This document shows, piece by piece, positions 34,338 through 44,146 of a stretch of 64,000 nt of DNA. How positions within the stretch are numbered: the first letter of the stretch is position 1; every line of letters starts with the position of its first letter. The notes beneath the pieces are model-generated. The model was not told where the DNA came from. It did not search any database and saw only the letters and a program-made list of their open reading frames with translations. The DNA is from Acinetobacter guillouiae CIP 63.46. Its GTDB lineage: Bacteria > Pseudomonadota > Gammaproteobacteria > Pseudomonadales > Moraxellaceae. The position numbers were made by a program, and so were the translations under genes. The stretch spans positions 186,001 to 250,000 of the forward strand of contig NZ_KB849286.1 of assembly GCF_000368145.1 (NCBI RefSeq). Reading direction: 5' to 3'.

Positions 34338-35153
34338 TTACCCCCCTCCTTCTTTTTTAATCTCAACCAATTCTTGCTTCACCCCTGAACTGTCAACGCC
34401 ATACAAACTGGTTTGACCACTCAGGCTGTTGAGTAGTTTGTTGTCTAAATCAAACTTCATGGTGCTGTTTGCCAACACATAACCAAAGGCAGTTTTGCCA
34501 AAAGCCATTTGCTCTGAAGTCGGGGTTAATTTAATTCCTGAAAGCCGTGAAAATTTTGAACCAGTATTTTTAATATAAAGTTCAGGTTTGCCCTGTTCAT
34601 TATTCTTGACCCACCAACTTAATATCGGTTTAGCCAAAGGATTTTTCGCATTGGTTTTTTGTGAAACTTCAGTTAAACCACTACCAAGTCCTTTGCCATA
34701 GCTAAACAAGGGAATGGAATAACGCATCTGAAAGCTGACTGTCGATGCATCTTTTTCATCTTCTGGATTGAGCTTGATCGGCAGTTCATCAACAATAATT
34801 CGATAGGCAAGTTCTTTTGCATCAGGTACAGCAGCTGAGCGAGTCAAACGCAACATATGCTTTTCACCCGCCTTGATCTTCGCTACGGGCGGACTTGGAA
34901 TAACCTCAGTTTGCTCCGCATAAGCATCTTGCTGATGATTCTGATCCCATTTAAATACCCGAATCTGTACCATGGCATCAGAGTTACCGGTATTTTGTAG
35001 CCATACCGCAGAGGCTTTTTCATTTTCTTCAATTTTTGGATAAATTGGCCAGATTAAAAATGTAGCCTGTGCGAATACCGGTGAAGTGATCATCAATATC
35101 GCGGCCGCAGAGAAAGTCCTGCCCGACCATATTTTCATTTTATTTAAGCTCAT
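34338..35153 (-). CDS. csuC: CsuC periplasmic pilus chaperone
   Basis: 271 residues, signal peptide (IWSGRTFSAAAILMITSPVFAQA) and two Ig-like domains of the PapD superfamily. Landmarks are IWPIYPKIEENEKASAVWLQNTG, VQIRVFKWDQN, SPPVAKIKAGEKHMLRLTR and ELAYRIIVDELP in the first domain, with the G1-type strand FQMRYSIPLFSYG at the domain junction. It delivers pilin subunits to the CsuD usher by donor-strand complementation. The gene lies between the minor-pilin and usher genes exactly as in A. baumannii csu. Confidence 0.94.
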   Translation of the reverse strand: MSLNKMKIWSGRTFSAAAILMITSPVFAQATFLIWPIYPKIEENEKASAVWLQNTGNSDAMVQIRVFKWDQNHQQDAYAEQTEVIPSPPVAKIKAGEKHMLRLTRSAAVPDAKELAYRIIVDELPIKLNPEDEKDASTVSFQMRYSIPLFSYGKGLGSGLTEVSQKTNAKNPLAKPILSWWVKNNEQGKPELYIKNTGSKFSRLSGIKLTPTSEQMAFGKTAFGYVLANSTMKFDLDNKLLNSLSGQTSLYGVDSSGVKQELVEIKKEGGG

Positions 35154-35157
35154 AGAA

Positions 35158-35673
35158 TCACCATGTAATCGTAATTGCGACCGTATCTTTATACAGGCCA
35201 GCTGATCGTGGTTGATTGTTATTATTCAAGTCTGCAACAGCATAAACTGCAAAACCCAGTACGGTGTTCAAAGTAGTGGTTGGTGTCAGTGAGTAACTAC
35301 TCCCACTGGCATATTCACCTTGCAAACTACTGTCCTGATAAAGCTGATAAGGTACAAATTCATTCTGCTGGGCATGTTTCATCCGTCGAAAGTTATTTGA
35401 AAAGTGATCACCACCATTCAACATCACCTTTACCGGTAGCCGTGCAGTACATTGGATATTCCAGCTTTGCGCAGTATTGATGACGGATCCTTTTAACTGC
35501 CCCTGCGCCACAACAGGATGACGACCAAAATCAAGTAACTGTTCGACATTGCTGAGTTTGCACCCATTTTCAATGGTCGCCTGAACTTTAAAACTTGCCG
35601 AAGTTACAGGATCAACAGCAAACCCACTTTGAACAATCGAAATCAGCAGAACACTTAAACCTATTTTTTTCAT
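35158..35673 (-). CDS. csuB: CsuB minor pilus subunit
   Basis: 171 residues: signal peptide ending SGFAVDP, then one SCPU domain (FKVQATIENGCKLSNVEQLLDFGRHPV, IQCTARLPVKVMLNGGDHF, SAGLYKDTVAITITW). The C-terminal beta-strand pattern suits donor-strand exchange. It is the third gene of the operon, 11 bp after csuA and 4 bp before csuC. Assignment as csuB is from order and length; function is as an adaptor or minor subunit of the pilus shaft. Confidence 0.9.
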   Translation of the reverse strand: MKKIGLSVLLISIVQSGFAVDPVTSASFKVQATIENGCKLSNVEQLLDFGRHPVVAQGQLKGSVINTAQSWNIQCTARLPVKVMLNGGDHFSNNFRRMKHAQQNEFVPYQLYQDSSLQGEYASGSSYSLTPTTTLNTVLGFAVYAVADLNNNNQPRSAGLYKDTVAITITW

Positions 35674-35684
35674 GATTTTGTTCT

Positions 35685-36239
35685 TTAAAATTCAATGGTA
35701 ATTGGAATAGTGTCGGTATATTGTCCAAGTGAGACTGACCGACCATTATTAACAGTTTGCCCCATGAGATTAAGCGTTTGCGGCTGACCATTATTGGTCA
35801 AAGTAATGATTTGATTAGGCCTTAACGCTTCGCGAGCAGTTCCATATAAGATGTTGTAGGCAAGGAAATCTGTGCCATTACTGATCGCACGAAAATAATT
35901 TGCGCCAAAAGGTGCTGGTACCTTACTGTCATGTTGCCCCGCACCAAAGGTAACTTTTATTGGAGCATTGCCAGGGCATTGAATGGTCAAACCTGATGTA
36001 GAACCCTGACTTAAACTGGTCTCTATCACCTGATTAAATGCAGCTGTGGTTTCTCCAAAGTCTAGCTGCCCGAAATTCAAGCCATTGGTTCCGTTATTCA
36101 CGGTCTCATTGTTGATCTTGCAGGATGGCTCTAATTCAAGTTGAACATTTAACTTAGCGGCCAATTGCCCAGCACTGGTGAGCGATGAAACAATGCTACA
36201 AAGTAGCAATCCGACGCATTGTTTAAGTAACAGGTGCAT
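35685..36239 (-). CDS. csuA: CsuA minor pilus subunit
   Basis: 184 residues with GGGAGGAACGT before the ATG. It has a signal peptide (LLLKQCVGLLLCSIVSSLTSAG) followed by one SCPU domain (CKINNETVNNGTNGLNFGQLDFGETTAAF, IQCPGNAPIKVTFGAGQHD, GQYTDTIPITIEF). Position two in the operon, size and fold identify it as CsuA. It is probably a linker or minor component between the CsuA/B rod and the tip. Confidence 0.9.
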   Translation of the reverse strand: MHLLLKQCVGLLLCSIVSSLTSAGQLAAKLNVQLELEPSCKINNETVNNGTNGLNFGQLDFGETTAAFNQVIETSLSQGSTSGLTIQCPGNAPIKVTFGAGQHDSKVPAPFGANYFRAISNGTDFLAYNILYGTAREALRPNQIITLTNNGQPQTLNLMGQTVNNGRSVSLGQYTDTIPITIEF

Positions 36240-36299
36240 ACGTTCCTCCCTAAAACAGGCTTGTTCAACAACAAACCTGTTTACTGTTACGTATACTGA

Positions 36300-36836
36300 T
36301 TAGAAATTAACAGTCACCAATAAAGTGTCTGTATAATCACCCTGTGCTTTTGCAGTGCCAGTGTTCGCAGCAATTGCACCAAAAATTGGAACTTCTTGAG
36401 CTACACCTGCTGCAGCAGTGAAAGGCTGAGCTGTATTAATCACATATGGATTGGTACGTGCTGCATCACGGTAAACGTTATAGTTTACTAGGTCGGCAGC
36501 AGTTGTATGTTTAAGACTACGATCAGCGCGTTGACCGCCATCAATTGCAACCGTAAAGTCAACAGGGTTTGCACCATCACATTCTACAGCGAGATGACCA
36601 CCTGTCGCTGTAGAAGCAACTTGTCCAGTCAAAACGTTGGTCCAAGTACCAGAAGTTTTACCGAAATCTAATGTACCAAATTGGTTCATATTTCCAGTAA
36701 CAGTAGAACCTTCAACAGTACAACCTGTCGAAACATTCAGCTTGACATCAACTTGACCAGTAACAGCTGCTTGTGCAGTCGCGATATAAGCCGTGCTCAA
36801 CAATGCAGTTAGTGTTAGTTTTGTAAAAATATTCAT
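36300..36836 (-). CDS. csuA/B: CsuA/B major pilin
   Basis: 178 residues from the ATG at 36836, which follows GGGAATTAAT; an upstream in-frame ATG would add a non-family leader. It has a signal peptide (MNIFTKLTLTALLSTAYIATAQA) and a single SCPU domain nearly matching A. baumannii CsuA/B: VTGQVDVKLNVSTGCTV, FGTLDFGKTSGTW, DFTVAIDGGQRADRSLK, YNVYRDAARTN, VPIFGAIAANTGTAKAQGDYTDTL. It is the rod-forming subunit and first gene of the operon, so the csu promoter lies in the long spacer upstream. In A. baumannii csu expression depends on BfmRS; no such site could be identified here. Confidence 0.95.
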   Translation of the reverse strand: MNIFTKLTLTALLSTAYIATAQAAVTGQVDVKLNVSTGCTVEGSTVTGNMNQFGTLDFGKTSGTWTNVLTGQVASTATGGHLAVECDGANPVDFTVAIDGGQRADRSLKHTTAADLVNYNVYRDAARTNPYVINTAQPFTAAAGVAQEVPIFGAIAANTGTAKAQGDYTDTLLVTVNF

Positions 36837-37626
36837 ATTAATTCCCATGATTTGTATTATTCGTAAACTTTTACACAAGAAGTGTGAAAGTATTTACATA
36901 ATCACATGTGATGAATAAGTGTTCAATAAATCAACTAATAAGCAGCACAAAACAAGCTCAACTACCTGTATTTATTTAAAATTTTATTGGAATTGTGGAA
37001 TTAAATTATTATTATATTTAAAACACCAAAAAATACATTTCACTTGATAATTTGACAAAGTAAAAGTGAAATTAACTTAATTTTCTTTTAAATAACACCA
37101 AGCTAAATATGCCAATCTAAGGACTTAAAATTTCGCTTAGGCAATATCGTATTTTATCTTGATCAAGCCTCATAAAAACAAAATTAAACCCTATATTTCA
37201 AAATTTTACTTGATAAAATTTTATTTTTATATATTAGACTAAACTCAATATTGCAAAGATAAACTTATTTTTAAAAATGCTTTATCGGCTTATCTATATT
37301 TTAAATTTTACCTAAAAAATTTAAGAATCGCCTTTTATATTTAATTATTACCTTCAAATTTTTTACATCTCATTTCATTCAATTGATCTAAGATATGATG
37401 ATTAATTCAAAAACTCCAATTTTAAATAAACTAGTAATAACAAAGTAACCATGACCATAATAAGCACCCCAAATTAGTCTTTTACAATCATTGCTCACAA
37501 TGGCTTTGTATTGGTAGATTAATCACGATGATGAGGCTGTAAATTAGTGACGAGGACTTTATTCAAAATATGATTTAATCAATAAAAGTTAACACTTAGC
37601 GGTTATTTTATCCATTCATCAAAAAT
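36837..37626. other. Long AT-rich region upstream of csuA/B
   Basis: About 790 bp without a gene, presumably containing the csu promoter and regulatory sites. It is rich in A/T runs, and no strong palindrome or recognisable operator could be picked out by eye. Confidence 0.5.
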
Positions 37627-37632
37627 AAAAAA

Positions 37633-37663
37633 ATCCCATTCGTTCTGGGGTGAAGAATGGGAT
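37633..37663 (-). terminator. Minus-strand terminator of the small gene at 37.7-38.1 kb
   Basis: Stem ATCCCATTC / GAATGGGAT with a 13-nt loop, followed on the minus strand by a T run, 65 bp after the stop codon of the small hypothetical gene. Confidence 0.8.
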
Positions 37664-37727
37664 ACGTTATGACACTTTAACATGCCGACCGAAAATCGTG
37701 AATCTCTGTATACAATTTGGATGACGA

Positions 37728-38063
37728 CTAAATATGAAAGGTGTTTCCACTCGGTTTAAGAACATCTCGCTCTTTAACTCTTAAACAAATGCATTGGTCA
37801 AATGTAGCGATTGCATCACGAATAAATTCAGCTTCCATTTTATCTACATGCAAATGGCTTTCTTTATGAACTTCTTCAAACAATGCTTTTAAATCATATT
37901 GATCATCACTTAGACATGTCATCTTAAAATTACTCAATTCAGCGTCAATATCTAAACGTATTAATTCGATAAAATGCTGACGTGAAGCATAGGTATTTTC
38001 ACTATAAAAAAAATGAGTGCTTTCATCTATACCTTTATGAAACACCATTTCATAAATTTTCAT
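37728..38063 (-). CDS. Small hypothetical protein
   Basis: 111 residues, soluble and acidic, without signal peptide or membrane span (YEMVFHKGIDESTHFFYSENTYASRQHFIELIRLDIDAEL, LKALFEEVHKESHLHVDKMEAEF, ATFDQCICLRVKE). I do not recognise the family. A clear terminator downstream and balanced composition support a real, single-gene transcript. It stands between the csu operon and the DUF1302 gene and has no evident functional neighbour. Confidence 0.6.
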   Translation of the reverse strand: MKIYEMVFHKGIDESTHFFYSENTYASRQHFIELIRLDIDAELSNFKMTCLSDDQYDLKALFEEVHKESHLHVDKMEAEFIRDAIATFDQCICLRVKERDVLKPSGNTFHI

Positions 38064-38548
38064 TATTTATTTATATCCAACATTCATATTTCTATTCTTC
38101 AATATATCTGTAGGAACCCATTAAGCTATTCAGATAATGCACATTTTTTATCATTACTCACCATGTTTTGCAAACTTTTACACTTATTTTAATTACAATT
38201 AAATACATAATTTATTAAAAATATTACCTAAAAACAAATATTTAAATTTATATTATCTTTTAGAAACAAACTTGTAATAGTGTTCTTATTATTATAATTT
38301 AATGCATATTTCATGTAATTCATCACCAAATAACAAATGCAATTTTTGATCAATTTAACAGGTCATATTTATAGTGATAATAAAGCCTATGCCCGTCAAT
38401 CTCCTTAGCAGCTCCAATAACATCAATATTGATCAGATTGAATAATTAAATACCATAAACATCAGAAAATTCAGTTTTTGCCAAAGCTGTATAAGCATTT
38501 TCTGTATAAATGAATTAAATATTTATTATTAAAAAGATGCGCTTAATG
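38064..38548. other. AT-rich spacer
   Basis: About 485 bp with no gene. It should contain the promoter for the small hypothetical gene. Nothing else was recognised. Confidence 0.45.
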
Positions 38549-38584
38549 TTGGATGCCAAACCTTCCAATAAACATGGCATCCAA
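38549..38584 (-). terminator. Terminator after the DUF1302 gene
   Basis: Perfect 10-bp stem TTGGATGCCA / TGGCATCCAA with a 16-nt loop, 10 bp after the DUF1302 stop codon. Confidence 0.65.
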
Positions 38585-38594
38585 TTTCTCAATG

Positions 38595-40430
38595 TTAAAA
38601 ATTAGCTTTTAATACCAACGAAGCAAAATCTCGGTCATCGAGTGTACTAAAATCATTCGAACCAAAAAAATTGGTATACGCAAGTTCAGCTGTATACTTT
38701 TGCTGATAATTCACTGAAATAGTGGCTGCAATACTCATTTGACCTTCTTGAAAATTTTGGCTAAATCCTGCTATATCATGGCGAAAGATTACACTTGGTG
38801 TGATGACGGTCGCAGGTAAAATATCTTGATAATTTAAAGTTCCTCGTAAACGATAGCCATATGACCATTGCGTAAAAAAACCATCCCGATTACAAAAGCG
38901 CTCATTCATACGATCAATCACATCATTTGCAAGATGTGCGGTGCCATAAGGCGTACATTTATATTCACCTGTTTCAGGATTATAAGCACCAGATGAAAGC
39001 TCACTCCGTCCAAATGCACCGACCCGTCCAAAACGATGATTACCAATATCTGCAATATGATTAACTGCAAACTCTGCCGCCCAATTCAATGCATTTGCAC
39101 CCAATATATTATTTAAACGATCACTTGCACCCAGTGAAAATTGGGTTACAGGCGTTCTTACATACCCTTGTAAATATTGTCCAAATTCAGCCGCAACTCC
39201 AGGTGGTGTAAGGGGCGTATCTTTGTCTAAAACTTGAGCATAGACGATATCTGTTCCATTTAATTGCAAGGGTTGATTGGGTTTATGCGTTAATTCGCTA
39301 AAAACAGCTGTTGTCCCCACTTTTGCTGCTAGGCTTAATCCATACATTTTAATATTTTCTGGATAAATTGAAAAAAATCGAGCAGTATTAAAATATGCAG
39401 ACCCTGATGCAGTTACCGCTGTACCATCAAAATTAGCATTGCGACTGTGATAGTTCGCAAAATATGCGCCAAGTTCAGCATTATTCCAACGAGGTAAAGT
39501 TTGCTTTAAAGCAAAACCATATTGCCCACTATTCTTGGCATATCGACTTTCTGCACGTGGAATATAAGTCTGTGCATCTAAAGCACTTTCAGATAATTTA
39601 TCTCCTGGTGTAACGGTCAAAATAATGGGGCCACAATTTTCTGGAACAAAGTCCGAAATTGCAAAAAACGTCCCACAGCCATCCACAACAGAAGGTCTAA
39701 ACTTAAACTGATAAAAACCGTCCAGTTTAAGATTTGGCGTTATTCCAGCCTCAAATGAAAACATTTCGACAGGAATTATTCGCTCTTTTGCCTCTCCTCC
39801 CGGCCGATTAATTGCAGCATAATCCAAGGCACTGACTGAATTTATACCATTTTGGAAAAACTGTGATTTCCCCCAATTTAAAGTATGTTTACCTAATTTT
39901 AGATTGGCATTTTGATCATTTTCTAAAGCAAAATTTTTCCAGATATAGGCATCCCAAAGATTAATGCCCTTAAATTTGGCTAATCTAGGCCAAGTAGAAT
40001 CATCAAAGGCTTTTAAATCTCCACGACCTGTTTCATAAGCATGGTCATACCAATATTTAGTGCTGATTACTGCACCCTGTTGTTGTCCTTTTAAACGAAA
40101 CTCAGTCAAACCTTTTATAATTTGGGAAATATTATCGTTTTGACTGAAGTTCACATGCCCGTCGTCGCCATTCACGTCAACGCTTAAACCGTCCTTTCCG
40201 ATATGATTTGCATCAGGTTTATACACCAACTGATTTGAAGCATCTTGAGTACTCCAATTTGCACCTAGACTGAGCATCGTACTGGTTTCAAATTTCCAAT
40301 CCTCATTGATCTCAACACTTGTTGCAGACACTTTTGAAATACTTAAGCACAGCACTAAACAGACACCCAGCTTTTGAGTGAAAATAATCGTGCGTTTCGC
40401 GTTATTGCCACATATCACATTTTGCATCAT
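38595..40430 (-). CDS. DUF1302-family outer-membrane protein
   Basis: 611 residues from the ATG at 40430, preceded by GGAGATCGA. It begins with a long signal region (KLGVCLVLCLSISKVSA) and is a predicted beta-barrel of the DUF1302 family, with WKFETSTMLSLGANWSTQD near the N-terminus and LNYQDILPATVITPSVIFRHDI, YTAELAYTNFFGSNDFSTLDDRDFASLVLKANF-like strands at the C-terminus, ending in a terminal Phe. Such proteins often accompany genes for hydrophobic or lipidic substrates. Here the usual DUF1329 partner is absent. It lies 196 bp after a small serine hydrolase on the same strand and may share its AraC-type promoter. Confidence 0.85.
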   Translation of the reverse strand: MMQNVICGNNAKRTIIFTQKLGVCLVLCLSISKVSATSVEINEDWKFETSTMLSLGANWSTQDASNQLVYKPDANHIGKDGLSVDVNGDDGHVNFSQNDNISQIIKGLTEFRLKGQQQGAVISTKYWYDHAYETGRGDLKAFDDSTWPRLAKFKGINLWDAYIWKNFALENDQNANLKLGKHTLNWGKSQFFQNGINSVSALDYAAINRPGGEAKERIIPVEMFSFEAGITPNLKLDGFYQFKFRPSVVDGCGTFFAISDFVPENCGPIILTVTPGDKLSESALDAQTYIPRAESRYAKNSGQYGFALKQTLPRWNNAELGAYFANYHSRNANFDGTAVTASGSAYFNTARFFSIYPENIKMYGLSLAAKVGTTAVFSELTHKPNQPLQLNGTDIVYAQVLDKDTPLTPPGVAAEFGQYLQGYVRTPVTQFSLGASDRLNNILGANALNWAAEFAVNHIADIGNHRFGRVGAFGRSELSSGAYNPETGEYKCTPYGTAHLANDVIDRMNERFCNRDGFFTQWSYGYRLRGTLNYQDILPATVITPSVIFRHDIAGFSQNFQEGQMSIAATISVNYQQKYTAELAYTNFFGSNDFSTLDDRDFASLVLKANF

Positions 40431-40626
40431 TCGATCTCCATATCGATATGATTTAATTCGATTTAACTCCATAAATAGCCATATTGACTATTTTGAAATA
40501 TGCATGATTTTTTAATTGTTTAATCTGTTACCTATACTGCTAACCAATGAGCAATGCTGTCTTAAAACGGCGTGTAAATTGAACCAAGTCACTTCTCAAT
40601 AAATTCCGCTATATAAAGTCTAAGCA

Positions 40627-41217
40627 CTAAGCGATACATATCGAATCATCCACTTGGTCTAATTGTTGAATAAATTGTTCAGCTTGTGCCCAATACCCAT
40701 ATCCAGCAGCAGGATTAAGATGCCCCACTTCACCTAAACTCACCAATTGACTGCCCCATGTTTTTGCCATAGTCCTAACGGCCTGGTAACTGGCTAAATG
40801 ATCGTTGGTACTTGCAACAACAATGCTCGGAAAAGGCAAAATCTTGTTAGGTAAAGGATCCCATCCTTGCTGTTTTAGCATTGCAGAACTTGGATAGTTT
40901 TCAGGCCATTTGGCCGATAAATCGGGTGGTGTCACCAACAAAGCCCCTTGAATATTGTGTTGATACAGAGCTGCCCAGTGAACGGTCATTAATACCCCTG
41001 CACTATGTGCAACTAAAATCACAGCACCATCAATTTCTTCAAGTTGTGCTTGGATCGCTTTAACTCTTTTTATGCAGTTGAGCTTGTCTGTTTCCAACGG
41101 GGGGACGGATCGTACCTTGACCAGCCTTTGCTCTAATAAGGTTTGCCAATGTTCAGCAACATGGTCACGTAAACCTGGGATAATTAAAACGGTTGCCTTT
41201 GTCTGGATTTTTTCCAT
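40627..41217 (-). CDS. RBBP9/YdeN-family serine hydrolase
   Basis: 196 residues, cytoplasmic, compact alpha/beta-hydrolase of the RBBP9/YdeN group. A full catalytic triad is visible: the nucleophile serine in LVAHSAGV, Asp in STNDHLASYQ and His in EVGHLNPAAGYGYW. The N-terminus VLIIPGLRDHVAEHWQTLL carries the oxyanion-loop pattern. It probably hydrolyses an ester or amide. The direct-repeat operator about 90 bp upstream is the same as that in front of the seven-gene operon at 44-50 kb, which ties this enzyme to that pathway (inference). Confidence 0.85.
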   Translation of the reverse strand: MEKIQTKATVLIIPGLRDHVAEHWQTLLEQRLVKVRSVPPLETDKLNCIKRVKAIQAQLEEIDGAVILVAHSAGVLMTVHWAALYQHNIQGALLVTPPDLSAKWPENYPSSAMLKQQGWDPLPNKILPFPSIVVASTNDHLASYQAVRTMAKTWGSQLVSLGEVGHLNPAAGYGYWAQAEQFIQQLDQVDDSICIA

Positions 41218-41306
41218 TGATCTACCTTAAGTTTTCGCCAAATGAATGAAGATGAATTCTATAAATTGCTTATTCACAATACGGTTTAGTTGATCTTGGT
41301 GATGTA

Positions 41307-41340
41307 CATTTGATGACAACTGCTTTTCATTTGATGACAA
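41307..41340. promoter_or_regulatory. AraC-type direct-repeat operator, site 1
   Basis: On the minus strand it reads TTGTCATCAAATG - 8 bp - TTGTCATCAAATG: two identical 13-bp direct repeats 21 bp apart, 89 bp upstream of the hydrolase start. The ompW gene starts 220 bp away on the other side. The rest of the 340-bp intergenic region shows no other clear element. Compare site 2 at 50694-50727. Confidence 0.7.
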
Positions 41341-41559
41341 ATGACTGCTCCAATAAAGCATTCGAGCATGGGGTTATAAAATTATAAGAGATTGATTTAA
41401 TTGTTTTATTTTAAAATTCACTTATTTATTCATTAAAAATCTGAATATTATTAATGAAATGAGTGAGATTGCTTTAACCAATGCCAACTTTAATAATGGG
41501 GTCGTGTTTCAGAAAGGATCCGCTGAAACCCCAAAAAAGTGAACTACAAGGAAATTAAA

Positions 41560-42657
41560 ATGAATCAAATTTGTAGAATAGCTGTGCCATTGGCATGTCT
41601 ATTAACAACTCATTTATGTTATGCGGATTCTACAACCTCTAAACGCTGGGCTGTCAGTGCAGGCTGGATGCATGTCATGCCTCAAGGCAAAGCCAATTCA
41701 ACACATGTAACAACCAGTGTTGTAGAAGGTGGCAGCTATGGCGTTGGATCATCATTATGGGGAAGTGATATTGCCAACTACGAAACCAATGCATCTGAAA
41801 TTAAGGGAATGGGTGGGCTTTTATTAAATACTTTTATCAAAAATGGTAAAGCAGACCCCAATTATAAAGTTCCAGCAAGTCTGACCACCGGAGCCAGATC
41901 GGATATCACAGGTATTTCTGATTATACCGCTCAAGGTGGAATGGAAGTCGCGGATACCGATATATTGGGTTTAACTCTAAGCTACTTTGTAAATGATCAT
42001 GTATCTCTTGAATTAGTCGGTGGTATCCCACCAAAAATTGATATTGATGGCGTAGGAGAAATTAGAGCTTCGGCACTTTCCACTGCCAATACTCCCGGAA
42101 AAGGCACACCACCGACCTATTTAAATGGTTTAAAACTGCTAAAAGATACCTTAATTACCGATCTTGATGCACATGGCAAAGTTGCAGAAGTAACTGCATG
42201 GACGCCTGCAGCAACAGTTAAATATCATTTTGGCGCTTCAGGACAAGATAAGTTCCGACCTTTTGTTGGCGCGGGTGTTGTATATGGTCATTTTAATAAG
42301 TTAAAGCTCAATGGCGGTGTAGAACAAGACCTTATTCAAGCAGGTTATATGATTGATAATATCCTCAATGATCGAGCGGGTGAAGCATTGCACGGTGGTC
42401 AAGGCAGTTCAACAGCGACACCAAAAGTTAAAGTTAAAACCAGTGATGCCTTTGCACCAGTACTCACAGCAGGATTTACCTTTGATTTAACCGATCGTTG
42501 GTTTACCACTGGATCTTTAAGTTATATGCCAAACTTTAATAATGTAGCAACTGTGACTGTCACAGATACATCGACAGGTACCCAATTGATCAAGTCCACG
42601 ACAAAAATTGATTTAGATCCTTTGGTCACATACCTTGGGGTAGGCTATCGTTTTTAA
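41560..42657 (+). CDS. OmpW-family outer-membrane protein
   Basis: 365 residues from the ATG at 41560, with AAGGAAATTAAA upstream. A signal peptide (RIAVPLACLLTTHLCYA) is followed by an OmpW-like eight-stranded barrel: WAVSAGWMHVMPQGKA at the front, LGLTLSYFVNDHVSLELVGGIPPKIDIDG, FRPFVGAGVVYGHF, and DRWFTTGSLSYMPNFN, ending LGVGYRF. It is longer than E. coli OmpW (about 212) because of inserted loops near residues 85-130 and 185-215. OmpW proteins form narrow hydrophobic channels used in uptake of hydrophobic compounds. Its closeness to the DUF1302 and AraC genes suggests it serves the same substrate. Confidence 0.88.
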   Translation: MNQICRIAVPLACLLTTHLCYADSTTSKRWAVSAGWMHVMPQGKANSTHVTTSVVEGGSYGVGSSLWGSDIANYETNASEIKGMGGLLLNTFIKNGKADPNYKVPASLTTGARSDITGISDYTAQGGMEVADTDILGLTLSYFVNDHVSLELVGGIPPKIDIDGVGEIRASALSTANTPGKGTPPTYLNGLKLLKDTLITDLDAHGKVAEVTAWTPAATVKYHFGASGQDKFRPFVGAGVVYGHFNKLKLNGGVEQDLIQAGYMIDNILNDRAGEALHGGQGSSTATPKVKVKTSDAFAPVLTAGFTFDLTDRWFTTGSLSYMPNFNNVATVTVTDTSTGTQLIKSTTKIDLDPLVTYLGVGYRF

Positions 42658-43027
42658 TTAAATGGATTGAAATTGGTCTTATAACCATTAATTTAATTTT
42701 AACGATATTGTGTACTGAATATCTACAATACGATATGAGTCGCAATGACCCATCTAAAAAATTAATGTGTAAGCAATATCCCTAAGTTGTGTCGCACATT
42801 AATACGTTTTAAAAGGCTGTTCTTTACTTAATAAAGTGCAGTCCTTTTAAAACACTCCTCTTTGCTGAGCAAATTTGCTAATCTATTTCTATCGTCTCAA
42901 TGTGTAATGAATTGAGATACTTTTTAAAAAATTTTGATAAAATTGTGAGATTACACATACGCAAAAACTTTTTATAAATGCGTATTGGTAAAGTCTTCAA
43001 ACAGTGATGTATTGACCAGGACGGTTA
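42658..43027. other. Spacer with ompW terminator
   Basis: About 370 bp. The stem GTTTTAAAAGG (42806-42816) / CCTTTTAAAAC (42843-42853), with a second small hairpin inside, probably terminates ompW. The 3' half should hold the promoter of the AraC gene; no copy of the direct-repeat operator was found there. Confidence 0.55.
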
Positions 43028-44083
43028 ATGAAAAGACAAGGAGAGTGTAAATTGGTTCCTCTTGCACATACAGCGGTACTCAAGAATTATCTGGATGTAA
43101 GCCGACAATTAGACCTTAATCCATACCATTTATTATCTGATGCTGGAATTTATTCTGCTCAATTAAATGATTCAAAACAACGTATTTCCGTCGATAAAGT
43201 CATGACACTATTAGAGCAATCTGCTCAAATCAGTGGTTGTGAAGTGTTTGGTCTACATATGGCCGAACAACGTCAAATTGCTGATTTTGGTGAGCTAAGC
43301 CTATTATTAAGCTATCAGCAGACGTTACGTGATGCCTTAAAAACAATTGTAAGATACCGAAATATCATCAATAACGCACTGGAAATATATATAGAAGAAG
43401 TTGGAAAAACCGTGATTATTCGGGTAGAAGTGATTTCTGCTTCAGCAAAGTATAGTCGTCAAGCGATTGAATTGGCTTTGGGGATTACCCATCGTTTTTG
43501 TGCTGCATTATTAGCTCAAAAATGGCACCCATTAAGTATTCATTTTACCCACGATTCACCAAAAGACTTAACAGTGCATCAACGTGTCTTTGGAAGCTCA
43601 TTTGAATTTGGTAGCGAGTTTAATGGTATTGTCTGCTCATCATCAGAACTTGATAAAATCAATCCTCAAGCAAATACAGCAATGGCAAACCATGCACAAC
43701 GCTATCTCGATATTGACATCTTACAAAAAGACAATGAGTCATCACTTATTTTTGATATCCGTAAAAGTATCTATCTGCTTTTACCGATGGGACGTGCCAC
43801 AATTGATCAAGTCGCGCAGACCCATGAAGTCAATGTCAGAACGCTGCAACGGCGTCTAGAAGCTGCACATACAAATTTTAGTGAATTAATGAATGATGTC
43901 CGCAGAAATTTGGTATTTCGCTATTTAAAAAATATCAACTATTCACTGGCACAAGTTTCAGATATTCTCGGTTACTCTATGCCGAGCTCTTTTACGCGAT
44001 GGTTTATCGGTCAATTTGGTATAACACCCAATGCTTGGCGTACCCATAATAAGGCTGAGATCATTGATGAAAATGCGCTATAA
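43028..44083 (+). CDS. AraC-type transcriptional regulator, candidate master of the neighbouring regulon
   Basis: 351 residues with AGGACGGTTA before the ATG. The N-terminal two-thirds is the arabinose-binding-domain type of ligand domain (YLDVSRQLDLNPYHLLSDAGI, FGELSLLLSYQQTLRDALKTIVRYRNIINNALE). The C-terminus has two AraC helix-turn-helix motifs (TIDQVAQTHEVNVRTLQRRLEA, SLAQVSDILGYSMPSSFTRWFIGQFGITPNAWR). It is convergent with the seven-gene operon and lies downstream of ompW. Two near-identical 34-bp direct-repeat sites of the spacing favoured by AraC proteins flank it, one in front of each neighbouring operon, which makes it the best candidate regulator of both. Confidence 0.88.
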   Translation: MKRQGECKLVPLAHTAVLKNYLDVSRQLDLNPYHLLSDAGIYSAQLNDSKQRISVDKVMTLLEQSAQISGCEVFGLHMAEQRQIADFGELSLLLSYQQTLRDALKTIVRYRNIINNALEIYIEEVGKTVIIRVEVISASAKYSRQAIELALGITHRFCAALLAQKWHPLSIHFTHDSPKDLTVHQRVFGSSFEFGSEFNGIVCSSSELDKINPQANTAMANHAQRYLDIDILQKDNESSLIFDIRKSIYLLLPMGRATIDQVAQTHEVNVRTLQRRLEAAHTNFSELMNDVRRNLVFRYLKNINYSLAQVSDILGYSMPSSFTRWFIGQFGITPNAWRTHNKAEIIDENAL

Positions 44084-44146
44084 ATTCAAGTAAGGTACGA
44101 CTAACTTGGTATTAACATCAAAACAATAATAAGAAAAACCACTTAA

